Part shown: one piece after another, positions 1-6,998 of the stretch
Position numbering within the stretch: the stretch's first letter is position 1
How the letters are laid out: each line of letters opens with the position of its first letter
Assembly (NCBI GenBank): GCA_021779665.1
Contig: JAJYAG010000055.1
Coordinates: forward strand, 1-36,744
From: Bacteroidota bacterium
Lineage (GTDB): Bacteria; Bacteroidota; Bacteroidia; Bacteroidales; JAAUTT01
Direction of reading: 5' to 3'
Length of the DNA stretch: 36,744 nucleotides
Position numbers and translations under genes: made by a program
The notes under the pieces: generated by a model
What the model was told of the DNA's origin: nothing
Seen by the model: the letters and a program-made list of their open reading frames with translations, nothing else
Databases searched by the model: none

Positions 1-706
1 TCTCAAAGAGTAATGAACCAATGCCAAAGCCAAAAACCAGATTCTGACTAAAGGCTGTGGATTCCTGAATATTTTTCTTTTTCTCAGGAGTTGTAACAGT
101 ACCTTTCATGCTGAACGTGAAGTAAAGAACCGGTACCACCAGGCAGGCAAGGCTGGGCAGGAAAAGTTTCATCACAATTCCACCTGCCGAGATTTGTCCG
201 CCAATCCAGAGCATGGTTGTGGTTACATCGCCAATGGGCGACCAAGCACCTCCTGCATTTGCAGCTATAATGACCAATCCGGCAAAAACCATCCTGTCTT
301 TTTTATCGGCAATAATTTTTCTCAGCAGCGAAACCATTACAATGGAGGTAGTCATGTTGTCGAGTGCAGCCGAAAGGAAAAAAGTAACAATAGAAACTAT
401 CCATAAAAGCTTACGCTTGTTGGTAGTTTTAATACGGCTGGTAATTGCGTAAAAACCATCATGAAGGTCAATAAGTTCTACAAGAACCATTGCTCCTAAA
501 AGGAAAAACAATATACCCGATACGCTTCCAAGATGCTCCATCAACTGAGCCAGTACTTCTTCTTTTCCGGGTACAAACATAATGTAGGCCAGCCAGCACA
601 ATACTCCGGTGAGCAAAGCTGTGGCGGCTTTGTTGATTTGAATAAAATGTTCAGTTGCAATTGCAACATAGCCAATTACGAAAATCAGCGCCAATAAAAT
701 AACCAT
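1..706 (-). CDS. nhaD: NhaD-type Na+/H+ antiporter, partial (C-terminus outside window)
   Basis: An inner-membrane ion transporter of the NhaD/ArsB superfamily that would exchange Na+ for H+. The ATG is at 706 on the minus strand and the frame stays open to base 1, giving about 235 residues of a family usually over 400 long, so only the N-terminal half is here. Seen in the sequence: a hydrophobic first helix starting MVILLALIFVIGYVAIA, several further membrane segments, the charged segment SAALDNMTTSIVM, and a glycine-rich stretch AANAGGAWSPIGDVTTTMLW; these last two resemble the conserved core of NhaD proteins. It is transcribed away from the GH2 gene, from its own promoter-like element at 808-815. 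The substrate follows from family resemblance only; another member of the ion transporter superfamily remains possible. Confidence 0.82.
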   Translation of the reverse strand, partial: MVILLALIFVIGYVAIATEHFIQINKAATALLTGVLCWLAYIMFVPGKEEVLAQLMEHLGSVSGILFFLLGAMVLVELIDLHDGFYAITSRIKTTNKRKLLWIVSIVTFFLSAALDNMTTSIVMVSLLRKIIADKKDRMVFAGLVIIAANAGGAWSPIGDVTTTMLWIGGQISAGGIVMKLFLPSLACLVVPVLYFTFSMKGTVTTPEKKKNIQESTAFSQNLVFGFGIGSLLFE

Positions 707-807
707 TTTAAAATTTTAAAAAATTGAATATATGTTTATTAAAAGTATCTCCTGAATAAGGTTTTGTCTTCTTAAGGGAAATGGCTACCTCTTGAATAGA
801 AAAGTTG

Positions 808-815
808 CAAATATA
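808..815 (-). promoter_or_regulatory. Bacteroidota-type -7 element for the antiporter gene
   Basis: On the minus strand this reads TATATTTG, an exact match to the Bacteroidota -7 consensus TAnnTTTG, about 100 bases ahead of the antiporter ATG. I see no convincing -33 TTTG at the usual spacing, so the call rests on one element. Confidence 0.45.
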
Positions 816-922
816 GTACAATGCTCATGGTTGTGTTCCGGTTTTCAGATTTTTATTTTACTCATTTAGAGTGGTTATTTGTTGTAAAAATGCTTCATCT
901 GCAAAAAGCCTCGTTTTTTTGC

Positions 923-930
923 TATTTTTG
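923..930 (+). promoter_or_regulatory. Bacteroidota-type -7 element for the GH2 gene
   Basis: TATTTTTG matches TAnnTTTG and lies 43 bases before the chosen GH2 start at 974. A weak -33 candidate, TCTG at 898-901, sits 21 bases upstream. Its position also argues against translation starting at the upstream ATG at 821. Confidence 0.45.
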
Positions 931-973
931 CTCCGGAGTGCTACTTTTAAATAACTTAACTACCATGGTACAC

Positions 974-3736
974 ATGAAAAAATTCTTGAGTGTAATCCTT
1001 ATAATTTCAGGGTTTTGCAGTAATATCTTCTCTCAGAATACAGAGATAAAATACCTTTCGGGAACAGGAAGCGACAATACCGTCCAGTGGGATTTTTTCT
1101 GTACAAAAGGCCGTAATAGTGGCAAATGGACAAAAATTGCCGTTCCATCCAACTGGGAATTGCAAGGCTTTGGAACTTATAATTATGGTCACGACAAGCC
1201 ATTGGCCGATGAACAGGGTCTCTATAAATACAAGTTCCAGGTGCCCTCTGCCTGGAAAAACAAACAGGTTTGTATTGTTTTTGAAGGGTCGATGACCGAT
1301 ACTAAGGTAATGATCAATGGTGTTCAGGCGGGAGAGGTTCATCAGGGTGCTTTTTATCGTTTTAAATATGATATTTCCAAGCTGCTGAAGTTCGGCGGAC
1401 AGAATTTACTCGAAGTTACTGTTAGTAAAATGTCGGCCAACACGAGTGTTAATCAGGTTGAGCGCGAAGCTGATTATTGGGTTTTCGGCGGGATTTTCCG
1501 GCCGGTTTATCTCGAAGCTGTGCCTCAGAAGCATATAGAACGTGTAGCCGTGGACGCCAGAGCTAACGGCGATTTCCTGATGGAAGTCTTTACCGAAGGA
1601 GCCGATGGAAATGCTGTCGTAAATGGCGATATTTTGTCTATTGATGGAAAACTGCTTGGAAGTATTGCCGATGTTAAAGTTGATGCTTCAACGGGTAAAA
1701 CCTTTCTGAAAGCAAAATTTTCAAATGCAAAAACATGGAATCCTGAAAATCCTCATTTATATGATGCTGTAATCGGCCTCAAAGATGCTTCAGGAACTAT
1801 TCACCAGGTAAAGCAACGTTTTGGTTTCAGAACGGTGGAAGTAAAAGAACGCGACGGGATTTACGTAAACGGTCAGAAAATTATGTTTCGCGGGGTTTGC
1901 CGTCACAGTTCCTGGCCAACTACAGGAAAGACTTTGAGTAAGAGTCTGAGCATTCAGGATGTAAATATTATGAAGGATATGAATATGAATGCCGTGCGCA
2001 TGAGTCATTATCCTCCCGATCAGCATTTTCTGGATGTGTGCGATTCGCTCGGTATGTTTGTTACCGATGAGATTGCAGGGTGGCAGTACCCACCTTACGA
2101 TACCGAAGTTGGCAAAAAGATTGTGAAGGAAACGGTTGTTCGCGATGTGAACCATCCTTGTGTGGTGCTTTGGGACAATGGTAACGAAGGTGGCTTCAAC
2201 CCTGAATTGCGCGGTGAATTTGCCTTGTATGATCCTCAAAAACGAAAAGTAATTGAACCATGGGCGACACTCAACGGCATGAATACACACCACTACATTC
2301 CCTATAATTATGGGTTGACCGAATGTTTCAATGGTACAGATATTTTCTTTCCTACCGAGTTTTTACATGGATTGTTTGATGGTGGTCATGGTGCCGGATT
2401 GGACGATTACTGGAACCTGATGCTTTCAAATCCTTTGTCGGCCGGAGGTTTTCTATGGGTTTTTGCCGACGAGGGTGTGGTGCGCCGCGATAAAAATGAT
2501 TCGATTGATTGTAAAGGAAACCTTGCGCCCGATGGTATTGTGGGGCCTTTCCGTGAAAAGGAGGCAAGTTTTTATACCATAAAAGATATTTGGTCGCCGG
2601 TGCAATTCGAAAAGAAATATATCACCAGCAATTTCGATGGCACGTTTACAGTATTTAACAGGTTTTTCTATACTAAATTCAGTGAATGCAGTTTCAGTTG
2701 TGAGCTGATAACATACAACAATAACTTCCCGGATTTCGTTGTAAAATCGGCAAAGGTGGATGTCGATGCTGATGATCTCCTTCCAGGCGGTAAGGGTAAA
2801 TTCCGTTTAAGTCTTCCGGCTGACTGGCAGCAATACGATGTGATTAAAGTGTCGGCTACCGATCCTCATGGTCGCAACATCAATGCATGGACCTGGAATA
2901 TTACTCTGCCGGCAAAAATGGCCGAAAGGATTGTGAATGCTGAAGGTATCGGAGCAAAAGTAACTGAGGAGACCGACTTTTTGGTGGTGACAGCGGGTAA
3001 TTCTTCGTATAAATTTGAAAAAAAATCGGGAATACTGGCTGATGTAAGCGTTTCGGGTAAAAAGGTTTCTTTTGCCAACGGCCCAGTTTTTGCAGGTTTT
3101 GAGCCAAAGTTCAAAGATCTGAAATATAGCGCCGAAGGCGATAAGGTTGTGATTGAAGCCTCTTATGAAGCAAAACCAAGATGCTCCGTTAAATGGACCA
3201 TCTTACCCGGCGGGTGGCTGCAACTCGATTATCTTTACCGTCCCGGCGGCACTGCAGATTTCTGGGGTATAACCTTTAAATACCCTGAAGAAAACGTCAA
3301 GGGAGCTACTTTGCTTGCTAACGGGCCTTTCCGGGTATGGAAAAACAGGATGCGGGGAAATGAATTCGGCTTGTTTAACAAAAAGTATAACAACACGGTT
3401 ACAGGTCAAAGCTGGGATTATCCTGAGTTTAAAGGGTATTATTCCAATTTTTATGCTGTCGAAATTCAAACCAGCGAAATGCCCATTAAGATTGTGAGCG
3501 CCACCGAAAACCTGTATCTGCATCTGTTTACGCCGCAGAATCCTAAAAATAACGCAGGTAGCGTGACACCACCTTTTCCGCAGGGCGACATTTCCATTAT
3601 GCATGCCATCAGCGCCATAGGAACCAAGTTTTCGAAACCGGAATCATCTGGTCCGCAAGGGCAAAAAAACGAGTTTAATCCAAATCCAAATACCGAACCG
3701 CTGAACGGAAGGTTGTATTTCAGGTTTGGAGAGTAG
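974..3736 (+). CDS. Secreted glycoside hydrolase family 2 enzyme (beta-galactosidase-like)
   Basis: A 920-residue predicted exo-glycosidase with the GH2 plan. A signal peptide (MKKFLSVILIISGFCSNIFS) leads into a jelly-roll sugar-binding domain (about 50-190), an Ig-like domain (about 190-290), a TIM barrel (about 295-560) and C-terminal beta domains. The acid/base candidate is Glu405 in WDNGNEGG and the nucleophile candidate Glu462 in PTEFLHG, both at positions expected of the family. I chose the ATG at 974 because it opens directly on the signal peptide; the frame runs back to 821 but that would bury it. Substrate cannot be fixed: beta-galactosidase, beta-glucuronidase and other activities share this layout. 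It is probably periplasmic or surface-exposed and fits the hydrolase-rich region to its right. It appears to be transcribed alone. Confidence 0.88.
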   Translation: MKKFLSVILIISGFCSNIFSQNTEIKYLSGTGSDNTVQWDFFCTKGRNSGKWTKIAVPSNWELQGFGTYNYGHDKPLADEQGLYKYKFQVPSAWKNKQVCIVFEGSMTDTKVMINGVQAGEVHQGAFYRFKYDISKLLKFGGQNLLEVTVSKMSANTSVNQVEREADYWVFGGIFRPVYLEAVPQKHIERVAVDARANGDFLMEVFTEGADGNAVVNGDILSIDGKLLGSIADVKVDASTGKTFLKAKFSNAKTWNPENPHLYDAVIGLKDASGTIHQVKQRFGFRTVEVKERDGIYVNGQKIMFRGVCRHSSWPTTGKTLSKSLSIQDVNIMKDMNMNAVRMSHYPPDQHFLDVCDSLGMFVTDEIAGWQYPPYDTEVGKKIVKETVVRDVNHPCVVLWDNGNEGGFNPELRGEFALYDPQKRKVIEPWATLNGMNTHHYIPYNYGLTECFNGTDIFFPTEFLHGLFDGGHGAGLDDYWNLMLSNPLSAGGFLWVFADEGVVRRDKNDSIDCKGNLAPDGIVGPFREKEASFYTIKDIWSPVQFEKKYITSNFDGTFTVFNRFFYTKFSECSFSCELITYNNNFPDFVVKSAKVDVDADDLLPGGKGKFRLSLPADWQQYDVIKVSATDPHGRNINAWTWNITLPAKMAERIVNAEGIGAKVTEETDFLVVTAGNSSYKFEKKSGILADVSVSGKKVSFANGPVFAGFEPKFKDLKYSAEGDKVVIEASYEAKPRCSVKWTILPGGWLQLDYLYRPGGTADFWGITFKYPEENVKGATLLANGPFRVWKNRMRGNEFGLFNKKYNNTVTGQSWDYPEFKGYYSNFYAVEIQTSEMPIKIVSATENLYLHLFTPQNPKNNAGSVTPPFPQGDISIMHAISAIGTKFSKPESSGPQGQKNEFNPNPNTEPLNGRLYFRFGE

Positions 3737-3796
3737 GGAAAGGGGCTTATGGACAATACTCTGGAACTTTTATAAGTAAATAATACATTCAGTTTA

Positions 3797-3812
3797 TTTC
3801 CTTATAAGGAAA
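3797..3812. promoter_or_regulatory. Perfect 16-bp palindrome, probable operator of the toxin-antitoxin operon
   Basis: TTTCCTTATAAGGAAA is identical to its reverse complement. It ends 6 bases before the -7 element at 3819 and so lies in the promoter spacer. XRE-family antitoxins commonly repress their own operons by binding such dyads; that this is the site for the antitoxin at 4191 is inferred from position. Confidence 0.6.
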
Positions 3813-3818
3813 CTTTTA

Positions 3819-3826
3819 TATCTTTG
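3819..3826 (+). promoter_or_regulatory. Bacteroidota-type -7 element of the toxin-antitoxin operon
   Basis: TATCTTTG matches TAnnTTTG exactly and sits 17 bases before the toxin ATG, giving a very short leader of about 10 bases. The palindrome at 3797-3812 is immediately upstream, where a bound repressor would block polymerase. Confidence 0.5.
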
Positions 3827-3843
3827 CCATATTAAAACTTTAA

Positions 3844-4182
3844 ATGGATTATAAATTTGATATAGAGCTTTTGGATGAAGTCGACCAGTTTCTTGAAACT
3901 CTGGATGAAAAGACCAGGGAGAAAGTTCTTTATAATCTCTGGAAAGCAAGAATGGTAAATGATTCCGAGTTATTCAAGAAACTCAGTGAGGATATTTGGG
4001 AATTCAGAACATTATATCAGGGAAATCAAGTCAGATTATTGGCTTTCTGGGACAAGACATCCGTGAAGCCTAAAATTGTTATTTGTACTCATGGATTTGT
4101 CAAGAAGGGGTGGAAAGTTCCTTATCAAGAGATTGAAAAGGCTACACGAATAATGAAATTGTATTATGGTAACGGTAAATAG
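3844..4182 (+). CDS. RelE/ParE-superfamily toxin (HigB / phage Gp49-like)
   Basis: A 112-residue protein resembling the Gp49-like branch of RelE/ParE toxins, which are mostly ribosome-dependent mRNA endonucleases. Family-like features are an N-terminal helical part (about 8-50), the segment WEFRTLYQGNQVRLLAFW (52-69) and the basic stretch HGFVKKGWKVP (83-93), which in relatives contributes RNA contacts. It is followed after 8 bases by an XRE-type antitoxin gene, and this toxin-first order is the HigBA arrangement. The pair should be co-transcribed from the promoter at 3819, with the palindrome at 3797-3812 as likely autoregulatory site. mRNA cleavage is family knowledge, not shown here. Confidence 0.85.
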   Translation: MDYKFDIELLDEVDQFLETLDEKTREKVLYNLWKARMVNDSELFKKLSEDIWEFRTLYQGNQVRLLAFWDKTSVKPKIVICTHGFVKKGWKVPYQEIEKATRIMKLYYGNGK

Positions 4183-4190
4183 TTGGGATT

Positions 4191-4502
4191 ATGAAAAAAC
4201 ATAAATTAGAGGATTTAACCGAAAAATATATTGGTCCTAAAGGATCAGCGAACAGGGAAAGATTCGAATTTGAGCTTAAAGCAGATGTAATAGGTGAGAT
4301 AATCAAAAAAGCGAGGATTGAACAAAATATGACCCAGGAAGAATTGGGAAGAATAATTGGCGTTCAAAAAGCACAAATCTCAAAAATAGAGAATAATGCC
4401 AAAGATGTTAGGTTTTCGACAATATTAAGAGTTTTCGAGGCTTTAAAAGCTCACGTTAATTTAACCGTTGAGTTATCAAATCACTATTATAAATTGGCCT
4501 AA
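4191..4502 (+). CDS. XRE-family helix-turn-helix antitoxin (HigA-like)
   Basis: A 103-residue DNA-binding antitoxin. Residues about 33-88 form a typical XRE domain: the run MTQEELGRIIGVQKAQIS is the helix-turn-helix, followed by KIENNAKDVRFSTILRVFEAL. The first 30 residues are charged and may be the part that wraps the toxin. It starts 8 bases after the toxin stop, consistent with translational coupling. It is expected to neutralise the toxin encoded at 3844 and to repress the operon through the 16-bp palindrome. The C-terminus (about 89-103) is short and hydrophobic. The operon ends against the convergent DJ-1-like gene, and I see no clear terminator between them. Confidence 0.87.
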   Translation: MKKHKLEDLTEKYIGPKGSANRERFEFELKADVIGEIIKKARIEQNMTQEELGRIIGVQKAQISKIENNAKDVRFSTILRVFEALKAHVNLTVELSNHYYKLA

Positions 4503-4536
4503 AATGATTTGTAAGAGCAGATCTTTAATCTTAAAC

Positions 4537-5127
4537 TTAGTTTTTGCTCTCAAACCCCATAATTCCTCTTATGTAATTGGCCTGTTCTTTCGAGGTTAGT
4601 CTTTCCAGAAGTAAAAAGGCGACATCCATGGCTGTGGAAGGATTCCAGCAGGTGAAAATATTACCGTCGGCAACAACAGGTTCATTCAGAACATCGGCGC
4701 CAAAATTGCGGAGCGTCTCCTGGCGGATTGCTTTTTTATTGTAAGTGGTAGCTTTCCGGCCTTGCAGAATTCCACTCTTACCCAATGGCAAAGCACCCAC
4801 GCATATAGATGCTATTATTTTGTTACGACTGTTAAAATTTCGTACCAGCTCCAGGAACTTTTCATGGTAAGCTTCTTTATAAAAGTCGAATTCTTCAAAC
4901 CCTCCGGGTAGTGCCAGTGCATCAAATTCGTCCGGATTTATTTCGTCTATTATGTAATCTACCACAAGTTTCTGGTCGAAGGTGCTTTTTACTTCCCTGG
5001 TAAATCCTCCGGTGAAAAGCTTGGTGGTACCATCACCATCAACGAGGTTCCAGCCTATGACATCTATAAATGCGCTTGCTTCATATATTTCGAAGCCCTG
5101 GGGAAGGAAAAGAAGTACTTTTTTCAT
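4537..5127 (-). CDS. DJ-1/PfpI family protein
   Basis: A 196-residue single-domain protein of the DJ-1/PfpI superfamily, the normal length for DJ-1-like members. Cys109 in the nucleophile elbow IASICVGA and Glu13 in QGFEIYEA near the N-terminus match the conserved Cys/Glu pair, and the turn ALPGGFEEFDFY (70-82) is also typical. Family members act as glyoxalase III/deglycase-like enzymes, chaperones or oxidative-stress proteins; the role here is undetermined. I start at the ATG at 5127 (MKKVLLFLPQ), where the first beta strand of the fold begins; an in-frame ATG at 5160 adds 11 residues with no family match. No signal peptide, so cytosolic. It is divergent from the methyltransferase gene at 5236. 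Confidence 0.87.
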   Translation of the reverse strand: MKKVLLFLPQGFEIYEASAFIDVIGWNLVDGDGTTKLFTGGFTREVKSTFDQKLVVDYIIDEINPDEFDALALPGGFEEFDFYKEAYHEKFLELVRNFNSRNKIIASICVGALPLGKSGILQGRKATTYNKKAIRQETLRNFGADVLNEPVVADGNIFTCWNPSTAMDVAFLLLERLTSKEQANYIRGIMGFESKN

Positions 5128-5170
5128 TGTAAATAATTTAAAGGGATGGGTTGGAATCAATTTGTATGTG

Positions 5171-5178
5171 CAAAACTA
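5171..5178 (-). promoter_or_regulatory. Bacteroidota-type -7 element for the DJ-1-like gene
   Basis: The minus strand reads TAGTTTTG, matching TAnnTTTG, 43 bases ahead of the ATG at 5127. A TTG lies 16 bases further upstream, slightly closer than the usual 19-21, so the -33 part is uncertain. Confidence 0.4.
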
Positions 5179-5235
5179 AACTATTTATGCTTTACAATTA
5201 TTATCTTTATTCCCCTAACTGCTAAAAATTAACTC

Positions 5236-6114
5236 ATGTTATCTCTTGTTGAAAAAATTAGAAAGCAATCGGTTGTAATTTCCGATGGTGCCTGGGGTAC
5301 CTTCTTAATGGCAAAAGGACTTGCACCCGGGGAGTGTCCTGAATTATGGAATGTTACACATCCTGATAAGGTTGCCGAGATTGCCCAAAGCTATAAGGAT
5401 GTCGGTACCGAAATCGTGAAAACCAACAGTTTTGGAGGTAGCATTTTTAAGCTGAAAAATTTTGGCCTTGAAGGGCGTTGTTACGAGCTCAACAAGGCGG
5501 CAGCCGCTATTTCTCGTAAAGTCGCAGGGGATAAAATTTTAGTGCTGGCGTCTATTGGCCCTACAGGTAAGTTTTTGATTACCGGCGAGGTAACAGAGGA
5601 GGAGCTTTACGAATGTTTCAAGATCCAGGCCATGGCACTGGCCGAAGGTGGCGCTGATGTGATTCTTGTTGAAACCATGACCGATATGGAAGAAGCTAAA
5701 ATTGCCGTTAAAGCCGCTAAAGAGAATACAAAGTGCGAAGTGGTTTGCACCATGACCTTTGATAAAATAGGAGATAACTCATTTGCGACCATGATGGGTG
5801 TAACACCTGATCAGATGGTTACCGGACTTGCTGAAGCAGGCGTGGATGCACTGGGTGCCAACTGCGGGAATGGAATGGAAGGCATGATTGAGATTACATC
5901 GCAGATAAGGGCTGTAAACAAGGAAATTCCTGTCGTAATTCATGCCAATGCGGGTTTACCTCAATATGTGGATGGTAAAACTGTGTTTCCCGAATCGCCC
6001 GAAATGATGGCCGCGAATTTTCATAAACTGTTAAAGGCGGGAGCCAACGTAATTGGCGGTTGCTGTGGAACCAGTCCTGCTCATATTCAAAAACTGGCCG
6101 AAGCAGTAAAATAA
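5236..6114 (+). CDS. Stand-alone homocysteine S-methyltransferase domain protein
   Basis: A 292-residue barrel protein resembling the N-terminal homocysteine-binding module of cobalamin-dependent methionine synthase (MetH) and free-standing homocysteine methyltransferases. The three zinc-binding cysteines expected of the family are present: Cys210 in GANCGNG and Cys276/Cys277 in IGGCCGTSP. Other family blocks are DGAWGTFL (18-25), ETMTDMEEA (146-154) and HANAGLPQY (236-244). It would transfer a methyl group to homocysteine or a similar thiol in the cytosol. The cobalamin-binding and methyltetrahydrofolate modules of MetH are not encoded nearby, so the methyl donor or corrinoid partner must be elsewhere. 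It appears monocistronic: a strong terminator follows at 6133. A weak promoter-like TATCTTTA lies at 5202-5209. Confidence 0.84.
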   Translation: MLSLVEKIRKQSVVISDGAWGTFLMAKGLAPGECPELWNVTHPDKVAEIAQSYKDVGTEIVKTNSFGGSIFKLKNFGLEGRCYELNKAAAAISRKVAGDKILVLASIGPTGKFLITGEVTEEELYECFKIQAMALAEGGADVILVETMTDMEEAKIAVKAAKENTKCEVVCTMTFDKIGDNSFATMMGVTPDQMVTGLAEAGVDALGANCGNGMEGMIEITSQIRAVNKEIPVVIHANAGLPQYVDGKTVFPESPEMMAANFHKLLKAGANVIGGCCGTSPAHIQKLAEAVK

Positions 6115-6132
6115 TTTTATCTTATATTTATT

Positions 6133-6177
6133 AAACTCCGGAACTTATTCGTATAAGTTTTCGGAGTTTATTTTTTT
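6133..6177 (+). terminator. Strong intrinsic terminator after the methyltransferase gene
   Basis: AAACTCCGGAACTTAT (6133-6148) pairs with ATAAGTTTTCGGAGTTT (6153-6169) across a tight TCGT loop with one small irregularity, and a run of T follows to 6177. It ends the methyltransferase transcript and isolates the GntR operon downstream. Confidence 0.85.
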
Positions 6178-6278
6178 CTAAATGTCAAATATATTGATGC
6201 TTATAATTTAATTTAAAATTTCTTCACTAAATTAACTTAGGCGTACAAGTTTTTTGTTTCTTTGCTGAAAAGTTTCAA

Positions 6279-6989
6279 ATGGAACCTTTGTACCGGCAAT
6301 TACAGCAAAACATCAAATCGCAGATACTTTCCGGACTTTACCGGGAAGGGGATTTGCTGCCCTCGGAGAGCGAACTTCAGAAGCTCCACGGAGTTAACCG
6401 GTCTGTAATCCGACAGGCATTGAACCTGCTTACAAACGAGGGGTACATTATTAAAAAGCAGGGCAAGGGAAGTATTGTGGCAAGACCTCCGCGCCGCACA
6501 TTAGGATTGCTTTCGGTCAAAGGTTTTTCGCAAAACGTGAGTGAGCATAAATTAACTGTTAAAACAGTCATGATAGATAAACCATCCGTTAAGAGCTGGC
6601 CATCGGTGTTTTTTTATAATATCAGTGATATGGAACAGAGAACAGGATGTATCTACCTGAAGCGTTTGCGGTGCGTTGGAGAAGAACCGGTGATGGTCGA
6701 ATCTACCTATATTTCCAATGTAAACCTTCCTCGTTTGTGTTCCCGGCCATTTGTGAACGGTTCTCTTTTCGAAACACTGAATGTTAATCACGAGGTGGAG
6801 ATTACCAAAGTAGACCAGGATTTGCGTGCTGTGGCAGCCGATGAGGAAGCGGCCGGACTTTTGCGGGTACCTCAGGGATCGTCTCTGCTGCATATTTATC
6901 TTAAATTCCATACAAACCGTCAACACCTTTTTATTTACAGTTCTCTGCTGTGCAATACCGCAGACTATTCAATCGGTAACCACCTCTAA
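6279..6989 (+). CDS. GntR/HutC-family transcriptional regulator with UTRA ligand domain
   Basis: A 236-residue one-component regulator. The N-terminal winged helix (about 3-70) contains the GntR signatures LPSESELQKLHGVNRSVIRQ and LTNEGYIIKKQGKGSIV. The rest (about 85-232) has the layout of a UTRA effector-binding domain, with CIYLKRLRCVGEEPVMVEST and SSLLHIYLKF as family-like blocks. UTRA regulators usually sense a sugar, sugar phosphate, amino acid or fatty acid. It is first in an operon: the GH9-like gene starts 9 bases after its stop and deoC follows, so it probably controls breakdown of the compound these enzymes release. No clear operator was identified upstream; TTTCTTTG at 6257-6264 is only a poor -7 candidate. 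Confidence 0.88.
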   Translation: MEPLYRQLQQNIKSQILSGLYREGDLLPSESELQKLHGVNRSVIRQALNLLTNEGYIIKKQGKGSIVARPPRRTLGLLSVKGFSQNVSEHKLTVKTVMIDKPSVKSWPSVFFYNISDMEQRTGCIYLKRLRCVGEEPVMVESTYISNVNLPRLCSRPFVNGSLFETLNVNHEVEITKVDQDLRAVAADEEAAGLLRVPQGSSLLHIYLKFHTNRQHLFIYSSLLCNTADYSIGNHL

Positions 6990-6998
6990 CCAAATTAT

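Noticed and set aside
821-973. Extending the GH2 protein to the upstream ATG at 821
   Set aside because: The 51 added residues precede a normal signal peptide and span the probable promoter at 923-930.
1790-2293. A 167-codon minus-strand frame inside the GH2 gene
   Set aside because: It overlaps the catalytic barrel of a clear GH2 enzyme and shows no family features of its own.
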